A DNA stretch of 64,000 bases from Catenovulum adriaticum (GTDB lineage: Bacteria > Pseudomonadota > Gammaproteobacteria > Enterobacterales > Alteromonadaceae): contig NZ_CP109965.1 in assembly GCF_026725475.1 (NCBI RefSeq), positions 3,134,345 to 3,198,344 of the forward strand. Reading direction: 5' to 3'. Shown one piece after another: positions 1 through 7,326 of this stretch. A model generated the notes under the pieces. It had not been told where the DNA came from. It searched no databases and worked only from the letters and a program-made list of their open reading frames with translations. A program made the translations under genes and the position numbers. Numbering within the stretch: position 1 is the first letter of the stretch; each line of letters begins with the position of its first letter.

Positions 1-735
1 TTAGGCGCACCCGTTGCAACACCACTAGATAAATGCCATCGCTTAGTAACGACCAAATACAATCCTGCCCGTACTTGGACTGCAGAAAACTCTGTCGGTA
101 TTGGCGGTGCTTATATGTGTATTTATGGCATGGAAGGCCCGGGCGGATATCAATTTGTAGGCCGAACCGTACAAATGTGGAATCGCTATCGCAGTAATGA
201 CGTATTTAACCAACCTTGGCTATTACGCTTTTTTGATCAGGTTAAATATTATCCGGTTAGCCATGAAGAGCTAATGCAAATTCGTGAAGATTTTCCATTA
301 GGTAAATGGCAACCCAAAATTGAAAAAGCCACTGTATCTATGCCTGAACTTATTCAACAGTGGAAAGATAACGAAGCAGACATTGAAACCTTTACCAAAC
401 AGCGAGAACAGGCATTTGCTGATGAAATGGCCGAATGGAAACGAACAGGTCAGCTTAATTATTCATTTGAAGCCGATGCAGAACAAAAAAGTGAAGCCAT
501 TGAATTAGCCGACAACCAATATTTAATGGAAGCCACCGCCGCTGGCAGTGTATGGAAAGTAAATAGCGAGGTTAATCAAAAAATTGGATCAGGCGAATCT
601 ATGATAGTGCTTGAATCAATGAAAATGGAAATTGATATCGCGGCCACTGAACCCGCAAAAATTATTAAAATTTTAGTGAAAGAAGGCCAGCAAGTTCATG
701 CCGGTCAGGCATTAATGGTGTTAGAGGAAGCTTAA
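1..735 (+). CDS. uca: Urea carboxylase, C-terminal part (5' end outside window)
   Basis: About 244 codons are open from the first base, so the gene starts upstream of the window. Urea carboxylase carboxylates urea to allophanate, using ATP and bicarbonate on a biotin arm. The visible part is the end of the allophanate hydrolase subunit 1/2-like (KipI/KipA) carboxyltransferase region, with GTVQMWNRYR-like and QPWLLRFFDQVKYYP stretches. A biotinyl-carrier domain follows in the last 75 residues. Its ESMKMEI motif carries the lysine to be biotinylated, codon 622-624. The stop is 2 bp before the allophanate hydrolase start, so the two are co-transcribed, as is usual for the ATP-dependent urea amidolyase route. 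Identification is firm; only the missing N-terminus (biotin carboxylase and the rest) is unseen. Confidence 0.93.
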   Translation, partial: LGAPVATPLDKCHRLVTTKYNPARTWTAENSVGIGGAYMCIYGMEGPGGYQFVGRTVQMWNRYRSNDVFNQPWLLRFFDQVKYYPVSHEELMQIREDFPLGKWQPKIEKATVSMPELIQQWKDNEADIETFTKQREQAFADEMAEWKRTGQLNYSFEADAEQKSEAIELADNQYLMEATAAGSVWKVNSEVNQKIGSGESMIVLESMKMEIDIAATEPAKIIKILVKEGQQVHAGQALMVLEEA

Positions 736-737
736 TC

Positions 738-2525
738 ATGAATAAAACAAATTTAACCATTAGCGAATTAAATAAAGCTTATTCTGCTGGCACTTTATTA
801 CCCCAAAAATTAATAACCGATCTCATCACACAAGCTAAAAGCCAGCAAGCTGTGTGGATTTATTTATTAAATGATGCCGAGCTCAAACCTTATTTAGATG
901 GCTTAAAAACCAAATCACCACAAACTCACCCTTTATACGGTGTGCCATTTGCGATTAAAGACAATATTGATTTAGCAGGCGTGCCAACTACCGCCGCTTG
1001 TGCTGAATTTAGTTATACCCCAGAAAAATCAGCATTTGTGGTGGAAAAGCTGATTGAAGCAGGCGCAATACCCATTGGTAAAACCAATTTAGATCAGTTT
1101 GCGACTGGTTTAGTGGGTACTAGATCACCTTATGGCGAAACACCTAACTCGTTTAACTCTGATTATATTTCGGGTGGCTCGAGCTCAGGCTCAGCCGTTT
1201 CGCTGGCATTAGGTACAGTCAGTTTTTCACTGGGTACGGATACCGCAGGTTCAGGGCGAGTGCCTGCCTGTTTTAATAATTTGGTGGGCTTAAAACCCAG
1301 TAAGGGGTTATTGTCTACATCGGGTGTTGTGCCAGCTTGTCGCAGTTTAGATTGTGTCAGTATTTTTGCGTTAAATGCTTGCGATGCTAACCGAGTTTTT
1401 CAAATTGCAGCAACATACGATGCAGACGATAGCTACTCGCGTCAAAACCCACCAGCCAATCAAAAGCCGGTTGTAACAAAAGATAAGTTTAGTTTTGCAG
1501 TGCCTTTACCTGAACAGTTGGCGTTTTTTGGCGATGATGCCTATCAAGCCGAATTTGAAAAAGCAGTTGCTAAACTTGAAGCGTTAGGCGGCGAAAAGCA
1601 AACGCTCGACTTTTCGCCCATGCTACAAGCCGCTAAATTATTGTACGAAGGTCCTTGGGTTGCAGAGCGATATTTAGCAACTCAAGCCATTATTGAAAAT
1701 CAGCCACAAGCCATGCTGGACGTTACCCGAACAATTATCAGTTCAGGTAATAAACCATTAGCAACCGACTGCTTTGATGCGCTTTACAAACTGCAGGCAT
1801 TAAAAAAACAAGCTGATTTAATGGTTGAACAAGTCGATTTTTTACTAACCCCCACCGCAGGCAAGCATTATACCCGTAAAGAAGTTCGCGAAAATCCAAT
1901 TAGCTTTAACTCAAATTTGGGTTATTACACAAACTTTATGAATCTGTTAGATTTTTCAGCTATTGCAGTGCCTACTAGCTTTACTGATCAAAAAATGCCA
2001 TTTGGCGTGACTTTATTTAGCTTTGCGATGCAAGATCAAACTTTATTAGCTTATGCCGATAAAATTATGCAACAAAATAAACTCACGTTAGGGGCAACTG
2101 ATTGGCCATTTAAAACCGAAAATATTAATTCAGATGATAATGCTGGTTTTATTGATATGGCCGTTTGTGGTGCACATTTATCAGGTATGGCATTAAATTG
2201 GCAATTAACAGAGCGTGAAGCCGTATTAATTGAAAAAACAACCACAGCTAAAGCGTATCAAATGTATTCAGTACCTGGACAGGTTGAACGCCCTGCGTTA
2301 ATTCGTTCACAGGCACAAACACAAAGCTTTGAAGTTGAGGTTTGGCGTATGCCAACCGAATATTTTGCCTCTTTTTTACAAGGCATTGCGCAGCCGCTGG
2401 GTATAGGTAAAGTTGAATTGGCAGATGGTCGTTTTGTCAGTGGATTTATTGCAGAAAGTACAGCGCAAAGTGGTGAGAATATCAGTGAGTTTGGTAGCTG
2501 GCGTAAATATATGGCGAGTCAATAA
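738..2525 (+). CDS. atzF: Allophanate hydrolase
   Basis: It hydrolyses allophanate to ammonia and carbon dioxide, completing urea breakdown begun by the upstream urea carboxylase. The 595-residue length fits the two-domain enzyme. The amidase-signature core carries Lys74 (FAIKDNIDL), the GGSSSGS serine block at 146-152, and the nucleophile Ser172 in GTDTAGSGRVPA. From about residue 470 comes the C-terminal allophanate hydrolase domain (FIDMAVCGAHLSGMALNWQL). The ATG is 2 bp after the urea carboxylase stop. A REP/BIME repeat lies just after the stop and could stabilise or end the transcript. The enzyme is cytoplasmic. The symbol atzF follows the family name; the orthologue in urea-degrading bacteria is often left unnamed. 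Confidence 0.94.
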   Translation: MNKTNLTISELNKAYSAGTLLPQKLITDLITQAKSQQAVWIYLLNDAELKPYLDGLKTKSPQTHPLYGVPFAIKDNIDLAGVPTTAACAEFSYTPEKSAFVVEKLIEAGAIPIGKTNLDQFATGLVGTRSPYGETPNSFNSDYISGGSSSGSAVSLALGTVSFSLGTDTAGSGRVPACFNNLVGLKPSKGLLSTSGVVPACRSLDCVSIFALNACDANRVFQIAATYDADDSYSRQNPPANQKPVVTKDKFSFAVPLPEQLAFFGDDAYQAEFEKAVAKLEALGGEKQTLDFSPMLQAAKLLYEGPWVAERYLATQAIIENQPQAMLDVTRTIISSGNKPLATDCFDALYKLQALKKQADLMVEQVDFLLTPTAGKHYTRKEVRENPISFNSNLGYYTNFMNLLDFSAIAVPTSFTDQKMPFGVTLFSFAMQDQTLLAYADKIMQQNKLTLGATDWPFKTENINSDDNAGFIDMAVCGAHLSGMALNWQLTEREAVLIEKTTTAKAYQMYSVPGQVERPALIRSQAQTQSFEVEVWRMPTEYFASFLQGIAQPLGIGKVELADGRFVSGFIAESTAQSGENISEFGSWRKYMASQ

Positions 2526-2573
2526 TTTTAACAGCTTTGAGAAATGATAAGGGCTAAACACAATATCGGTATC

Positions 2574-2680
2574 GGTGGCTTACGGCGCTTCGCACCTAAA
2601 CCACCCTACTTATTAAAACACCCTCAACCACATCACATAACACTTGTAGGGCAGTTTAGCGACGTGGTCGCGTAAGCCGT
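2574..2680. repeat. REP pair (BIME) after allophanate hydrolase
   Basis: Two inverted REP hairpins, at 2574-2609 and 2645-2680, are separated by about 35 bp. Each carries a GTAG tetranucleotide at the foot, facing inward: CTAC ends the first arm and GTAG begins the second. The arms match those around the RAYT gene at 6.2 kb with a few changes (gggcag for gggcgg). The preceding segment with gataagggctaaacac is also shared with 6076-6090, so the repeat unit is longer than the hairpins. Confidence 0.85.
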
Positions 2681-2705
2681 CTGAGTTCATTTCATTCCCT
2701 ATGTA

Positions 2706-3449
2706 TCAAGTTAAATTTAAGCCACCGTCTACCAGTAATACTTCACCTGTAATATATTGATTTTCAATTAACATTGAAGCGATGTGTGCAATATCTGCAG
2801 GTTCAGCACCTCGTTTCATTGGCGACTTTTGTTGCCAGAGTTGTTGAGCAAAATCCCAGTTTTGCGTCATCGGAGTATTAACCAGACCCGGAGCAATAGC
2901 ATTAACGCGAATATCAGGGCCTAAATTTAATGCCAATAATTTGGTCATATGATTCAATGCAGCTTTACTAGCTGCGTAAGGAATAGACGCACCTTTAGGT
3001 CTAATTCCGGCGTGAGAACTTACATTTATAATACTGCCTGGACATTTTTCAGATGATGCCTGCGTTAACGCCTCTTGCGCTTCGGTGATTAAAGTCCAGG
3101 GCGCAATCACATTAACCTCGTATAAATCTCGCCAGATTTGGGCATTGGCCTGCTTTAAATTCCCGTGCGGAATCATTGCGTTAATCCCTGCATTATTGAC
3201 TAAAACATCAAGCCTGCCATGCTGAGCTAATACTGAATTAATTAACGTTTTGCACTGTTCTTGGTCTGATAAGTCAGCTCTTGTATAGCTGCAATGCTCG
3301 TACATTTTCGCCAGCTTTTGACCGGCTTCAACTGACGTTCGTGAATGAAAGGCCACCGCAAAACCTTGTTTGGCTAAGTGAACGGCAATGGCTCGACCAA
3401 TGCCTGAAGTTGAGCCGGTTACCAGCGCGACCCTCTGAATAGATTTCAT
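2706..3449 (-). CDS. Short-chain dehydrogenase/reductase (3-oxoacyl-ACP reductase-like)
   Basis: A classical SDR of 247 residues, probably an NAD(P)(H)-dependent oxidoreductase of unknown substrate. Visible motifs are the Rossmann glycine motif TGSTSGIGRA at 11-20, NNAG at 86-89, the catalytic Ser144/145, and Tyr158-x3-Lys162 in PYAASKAA. The C-terminal LLVDGGLNLT is typical of FabG-like members. An in-frame ATG ten codons upstream exists, but AAAGGATG lies at the right distance before the ATG at 3449, so I chose that start. The neighbour upstream (3526-4416) is a LysR regulator on the same strand, 76 bp away. It may be co-regulated, but nothing in the sequence fixes the substrate. Confidence 0.88.
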   Translation of the reverse strand: MKSIQRVALVTGSTSGIGRAIAVHLAKQGFAVAFHSRTSVEAGQKLAKMYEHCSYTRADLSDQEQCKTLINSVLAQHGRLDVLVNNAGINAMIPHGNLKQANAQIWRDLYEVNVIAPWTLITEAQEALTQASSEKCPGSIINVSSHAGIRPKGASIPYAASKAALNHMTKLLALNLGPDIRVNAIAPGLVNTPMTQNWDFAQQLWQQKSPMKRGAEPADIAHIASMLIENQYITGEVLLVDGGLNLT

Positions 3450-3525
3450 GTTTACATCCTTTGTATTGTTTAGCACCAACTTATAGGGTAACCCTATTCG
3501 AACTCAAAATTTATCCTGCCCGAAA

Positions 3526-4416
3526 TTAGTAATGATCAAATTTTTGCTGCATAAATTCAATAAAACATTTTAATTTTTTTGGTAAAAATTTTCTGTGCGG
3601 GTATATCAAATACAAGCCAAACTCTAACGATTTATAATCAGGCAATAAATGAATTAAACGACCGGATTTAAGATCGGCTTCTACCACATTGCGCGGCACT
3701 AAACCTATACCCGCGCCAGCGGCGGATAGCTCAGTTACAGCCTTTGAGCCATTTACGGTTAGCTTAGAGTTTACATTAACAAGCAACTCACCTTGCTTTT
3801 CGTGATACAACGGCCAGTGCTTGCCTAGGCCAAAATTACTATCTATGACTGCATCATGCTTTTCTAAATTGTGTGGATTATCTAACAAGCCGTATTGCTC
3901 AATATAGCTAGGTGATGCAACTAAGATTAATGGTATTTTTTGTAGTTGGCGTGCGATCATATTGGAGTCTTCAATCCGACCAATACGAATACGTAAATCT
4001 ATCCCTTCCTCCAGCATATCAACGGGTTTATTGCTCAATCTCAAATCTATTTTAAGTTTTGGAAAACGTTGCATAAACTCTGATAAAACAGGTGCCAGAA
4101 TTTGCTCTCCAAATGAAAATGGAGCGCTTAGCCTTAATAAACCTTTAAGTTCAGCTTGCTCGCCAACTACATTTTCAAGCATAACATTGTATTGCTCTAA
4201 TAAATCTAACGCATGTTGGTAATAATTGTTACCGGCTTCAGTCAGCGCTATTTGACGTGTTGTCCGGTTAAACAAACGCACGCCCAATCTTTCTTCAACT
4301 TCACCAATATATTTACTGACTAACGATTTTGAAATCGCCAGCCGATCACTGGCCGCTGTAAAAGACCCAGTTTCAACAACGGCGATAACAGTTTTGATAC
4401 CTTCAATTGTATCCAT
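3526..4416 (-). CDS. LysR-family transcriptional regulator
   Basis: A 296-residue LysR regulator. It has an N-terminal winged helix-turn-helix (about residues 1-60, with SFTAASDRLAISKSLVSKYI and RLFNRTTRQIALTEAG) and a periplasmic-binding-like effector domain from about 90 onward. It belongs to the CrgA/AaeR-like branch, judging from the SRSLS-like recognition helix region. It is divergent from the GST gene at 4522 with 105 bp between starts, the usual place for a LysR operator, so the GST and the following gene are its likely targets. The SDR downstream on the same strand may also belong to the regulon. The inducer is unknown. Confidence 0.9.
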   Translation of the reverse strand: MDTIEGIKTVIAVVETGSFTAASDRLAISKSLVSKYIGEVEERLGVRLFNRTTRQIALTEAGNNYYQHALDLLEQYNVMLENVVGEQAELKGLLRLSAPFSFGEQILAPVLSEFMQRFPKLKIDLRLSNKPVDMLEEGIDLRIRIGRIEDSNMIARQLQKIPLILVASPSYIEQYGLLDNPHNLEKHDAVIDSNFGLGKHWPLYHEKQGELLVNVNSKLTVNGSKAVTELSAAGAGIGLVPRNVVEADLKSGRLIHLLPDYKSLEFGLYLIYPHRKFLPKKLKCFIEFMQQKFDHY

Positions 4417-4521
4417 ATCGATTGTTCATGATTTGTAGACAATGAATCAACATTAGCAGTATTTATCATCAATGGATACAAGCTCATACTTAATGCATCT
4501 AAAAAATAGAGGTTAACTATC

Positions 4522-5142
4522 ATGGCAATAAAATTATACGGTTTTAAATTATCAGGCCACTCTCACAGGGTTGAAGTTTTTTTATCGTTATTAGATTTAG
4601 AATATGAATTTATCTCGGTTGACGTAGCCAATGGTGAACATAAACAGCCTGAGTTTTTGGCTAAAAATAATTTTGGCCAAATTCCTGTGTTAGCAGATGG
4701 CAACTTTATTATTTCTGATTCCAACGCTATTTTGTATTACTTGGCTAACACTTATGACAAAAGCCGTCAGTGGTTTCCAGCTAATATAAAACTCGCTAGC
4801 GAAATACAAAAATACCTTTCTGTGGCGAGTGGACAAATTGCCTACGGCCCAGCGGCGGCCAGATTGGTGAAGGTATTTGGTGCAGAGCTTGAGCATCAGG
4901 TAGCAATCGACAGAGCACACCAAGTTTTAAACATTATCAACTGTCACTTGGCCAATAAAAATTGGCTGGTTGGTGAAAGTGCAAGCATTGCAGATGTTGC
5001 CAATTATTCATATATCGCGCATGCACCTGAGGGTGATGTTTCACTCAAATATTATCCTTATATTCAAGATTGGCTAGCTCGGTTTGAAGCCTTGCCCGGT
5101 TTTATACCTATGCCTAAAACTCCAGCTGGATTGGCAAAATGA
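4522..5142 (+). CDS. Glutathione S-transferase family protein
   Basis: A cytosolic GST of 206 residues. The N-terminal thioredoxin fold (1-78) has the cis-proline motif QIPVL (Pro55) and the glutathione-binding DSNAI at 66-70. An all-helical C-terminal domain follows, with SIADVANYSYIAHAPEG. Ser11 in the first loop is the probable glutathione-activating residue. AGAGG lies 7-8 bp before the ATG. The gene is divergent from a LysR regulator and overlaps the next gene by 4 bp (ATGA), so the two are translationally coupled. Conjugation or reduction of electrophilic compounds is the family role; the substrate is unknown. Confidence 0.9.
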   Translation: MAIKLYGFKLSGHSHRVEVFLSLLDLEYEFISVDVANGEHKQPEFLAKNNFGQIPVLADGNFIISDSNAILYYLANTYDKSRQWFPANIKLASEIQKYLSVASGQIAYGPAAARLVKVFGAELEHQVAIDRAHQVLNIINCHLANKNWLVGESASIADVANYSYIAHAPEGDVSLKYYPYIQDWLARFEALPGFIPMPKTPAGLAK

Positions 5143-6059
5143 ATACCACCTTGGTGGATTCTCCTTTTCATTTTGCTGAGAAAGAAATTCAGCAACGGTT
5201 AGGTGTACGCAATAAAATGGAAGCGATTGGTCAACGAGTCATTCGCGACCATATGCCCGAGCAGCATAGGCAGTTTTATCAACAGCTCGAATATATTTTT
5301 GTCGGTTCAGTCGATACTCAACTTAAACCTTGGGCATCTATCTTATTTAACCCTATTGGCTTTATTCAGTCTTGCGATAATAAAACATTAGAAATAAAAG
5401 CTTCAACAGTCAAAGGAGACCCACTTGAACATATAACAAAAGGTGCGCCCATTGGCATATTAGGTATCGAACTTGACACCAGACGACGCAATCGTCTGAG
5501 TGCCAATTTAACTGAAAAACAAAGTGGCAAATTAACCTTAAGCATTCAACAAACCTTTGGTAATTGTCCTAAATATATTTCACCAAAAAAAGTGATACCG
5601 CACTCAGATTGGCGTAACAGAACCACACAAGCTGGTGGACTCAATAAACTGGATGCAATGGCGATTGAGTTAATCTCGCAAGCCGATACCTTTTTTGTTG
5701 CAAGCTATTGCCCGGATCTTGCGTCTGATAATTCAAAAGCAAAAGGGGTTGATGTATCGCACCGTGGTGGCGCACAAGGGTTTATTAATATTGAAACGCC
5801 CAATCGACTGCTAATTCCGGATTATATTGGTAACAATTTTTTTAATACCCTTGGCAACATTGAAGCCAGTGGCAAAGCTGGTTTGTTATTTATCGATTTT
5901 GCTCGTGGTCATTTATTGTCATTAACAGGGCAAGCACAAATATTATGGGACTCACCAAGAGTGCATCAATTTTCAGATGCACAGCGTCTTTGGCAATTTG
6001 AATTAGAAACTGGGTTTTGGTTTTTTAATGCATTGCCATTTAGTTTAGACATAATTTAA
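5139..6059 (+). CDS. Pyridoxamine 5'-phosphate oxidase-like flavin-nucleotide-binding protein
   Basis: The 306-residue protein resembles the pyridoxamine-phosphate-oxidase-like split-barrel FMN family, specifically the longer FNB group often paired with GST genes. The barrel is visible from about 40 to 150 (YIFVGSVDTQLKPWASIL, then GIELDTRRRNRLSANL). A second barrel begins near 195, with DTFFVASYCPD, DVSHRGGAQGFI and NFFNTLGNIEASGKAGLLFIDF. The start overlaps the GST stop by 4 bp. A role in oxidising or reducing small molecules with FMN or F420-like cofactor is family knowledge. The reaction is not determinable here. Confidence 0.75.
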   Translation: MNTTLVDSPFHFAEKEIQQRLGVRNKMEAIGQRVIRDHMPEQHRQFYQQLEYIFVGSVDTQLKPWASILFNPIGFIQSCDNKTLEIKASTVKGDPLEHITKGAPIGILGIELDTRRRNRLSANLTEKQSGKLTLSIQQTFGNCPKYISPKKVIPHSDWRNRTTQAGGLNKLDAMAIELISQADTFFVASYCPDLASDNSKAKGVDVSHRGGAQGFINIETPNRLLIPDYIGNNFFNTLGNIEASGKAGLLFIDFARGHLLSLTGQAQILWDSPRVHQFSDAQRLWQFELETGFWFFNALPFSLDII

Positions 6060-6097
6060 CCAACACGGAGAAACGATAAGGGCTAAACACAGTATCG

Positions 6098-6132
6098 GTG
6101 GCTTACGGCGCTTCGCACCTAAACCACCCTAC
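6098..6132. repeat. Single REP hairpin downstream of RAYT
   Basis: One REP arm matching the first arm of the BIMEs at 6770, 6985 and 7203. It ends in CTAC, that is, GTAG on the minus strand. It lies 37 bp beyond the stop of the RAYT gene, so the transposase gene is bracketed by REPs. No partner arm follows, unlike the other copies. Confidence 0.8.
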
Positions 6133-6168
6133 ATTTAGATCATTTCAATGGCAATCATAATAATTGCA

Positions 6169-6681
6169 TCAATCACCTGTATCACCGCACCAATTCTCGC
6201 TATACACACCAGCTTGTACGTATTGATGAAATGTTGAATAAGGCCAGCTTTTTAATTGTGTAACCAAACCGTGTTTCAGCGGATTAAAATGAACGTAATT
6301 GATATGATGCCAATAATCCGTTTCATCCCGAATAACATGCTCCCAAAATCGTTTTTGCCAAATGCCTCGTTCTTTTCGTTTTAATTGAACTTCAGATAAA
6401 AATTCTGATTTAGGTAATTTTTTTGAAAAGTGCGTTTTGATTAATTGCCATCGTAACGAAAAGTTGTCATCACCTTCAGGCAATTCAATGACACAATGCA
6501 TATGATCTGGCAGCACACACCAAGCATGAATAATAAAAGGGTATTCAGTTTTTACCTTTTTAACAACAGCTCTTAAAAGTTCGATATGTCGGATGAGCAA
6601 ATCGTTATTAAAACGGTTTGCTAAAGTTACCGTGAAAAAATAAAGACCACCCGCTTTTTTAAAACGTTTGTAATTAGGCAT
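6169..6681 (-). CDS. rayT: REP-associated tyrosine transposase (RAYT)
   Basis: A single-domain HUH/Y1 transposase of 170 residues, related to IS200/IS605 TnpA. It has the metal-binding HUH-type motif DHMHCVIELPEG and the catalytic tyrosine in HINYVHFNPLKHGLV. WQKRFWEHVIRDE, typical of RAYTs, lies between them. A GTG at 6693 is in frame, but a GGAGG ends five bases before the ATG at 6681, so the ATG start is preferred. It is flanked by REPs with a GTAG foot: a tandem BIME array upstream of its start and a single REP after its stop. RAYTs nick and spread REP sequences. Here the gene looks intact. Confidence 0.93.
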   Translation of the reverse strand: MPNYKRFKKAGGLYFFTVTLANRFNNDLLIRHIELLRAVVKKVKTEYPFIIHAWCVLPDHMHCVIELPEGDDNFSLRWQLIKTHFSKKLPKSEFLSEVQLKRKERGIWQKRFWEHVIRDETDYWHHINYVHFNPLKHGLVTQLKSWPYSTFHQYVQAGVYSENWCGDTGD

Positions 6682-6769
6682 CCCAGCCTCCACAAATATT
6701 ATTTAAGTAAATTATAGACGATGATGATTTAACAGAAATCGATTGACGGAATACAATACTTAAAACAGC

Positions 6770-6876
6770 GGTGGCTTACGGCGCTTCGCACCTAAACCAC
6801 CCTACTTATTCAAAACCCTAAATCACATTGCATCATATTCGTAGGGCGGTTTAGCGACGTAGTCGCGTAAGCCGCC
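6770..6876. repeat. BIME 1 of tandem array upstream of RAYT
   Basis: Inverted REPs at 6770-6805 and 6841-6876 with a 35-bp spacer containing caaaaccctaaatcacattg. Each REP folds into an imperfect hairpin, for example GGCGG pairing with CCGCC and GCGAC with GTCGC. GTAG lies at the inner foot. It is the first of three tandem units with a period of about 215 bp. Confidence 0.9.
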
Positions 6877-6984
6877 ATTTTCAATGGTATCAGGTTAGCC
6901 AAATAAAATGTTATTGAAAAAAATGATAAGCCGAGGGTGATTTAACAGAAATCGATATTGATGGAATACAATGCTTCAAACATA

Positions 6985-7092
6985 GGTGGCTTACGGCGCT
7001 TCGCACCTAAACCACCCTACCTATTAAAACACCTAAAATTACATCACATCATATTTGTAGGGCGGTTTAGCGACGTGGTCGCGTAAGCCGCC
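6985..7092. repeat. BIME 2 of tandem array
   Basis: Inverted REPs at 6985-7020 and 7057-7092. The flanking segment (gggtgatttaacagaaatcg, then a short run to gatggaatacaa) is repeated before each of the three units, so about 215 bp was amplified as a block, not only the hairpins. This copy has gacgtggtcgcg where units 1 and 3 have gacgtagtcgcg. Confidence 0.9.
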
Positions 7093-7202
7093 ATTTTCAA
7101 TGACATCAGGTTAGCCAAATAAAGTCTTATTGAAAAAAAATGATAAAGCGGAGGGTGATTTAACAGAGATCGATATTGATGGAATACAAGGCTTAAAACA
7201 GC

Positions 7203-7309
7203 GGTGGCTTACGGCGCTTCGCACCTAAACCACCCTACTTATTCAAAACCCTAAATCACATTGCATCATATTCGTAGGGCGGTTTAGCGACGTAGTCGCG
7301 TAAGCCGCC
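7203..7309. repeat. BIME 3 of tandem array
   Basis: Inverted REPs at 7203-7238 and 7274-7309. The spacer is identical in type to BIME 1 (cattgcatcatattc). It ends 17 bp before the stop codon of the ThuA/PQQ gene on the minus strand, so it also forms the 3' end of that transcript. Confidence 0.9.
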
Positions 7310-7326
7310 ATTGTTTATAAGCTGAG

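Noticed and set aside
6718..7309. Possible CRISPR-like array because of regular repeats
   Set aside because: Repeats are hairpin pairs at a 215-bp period with conserved spacers and no cas genes; they are RAYT-linked BIMEs.
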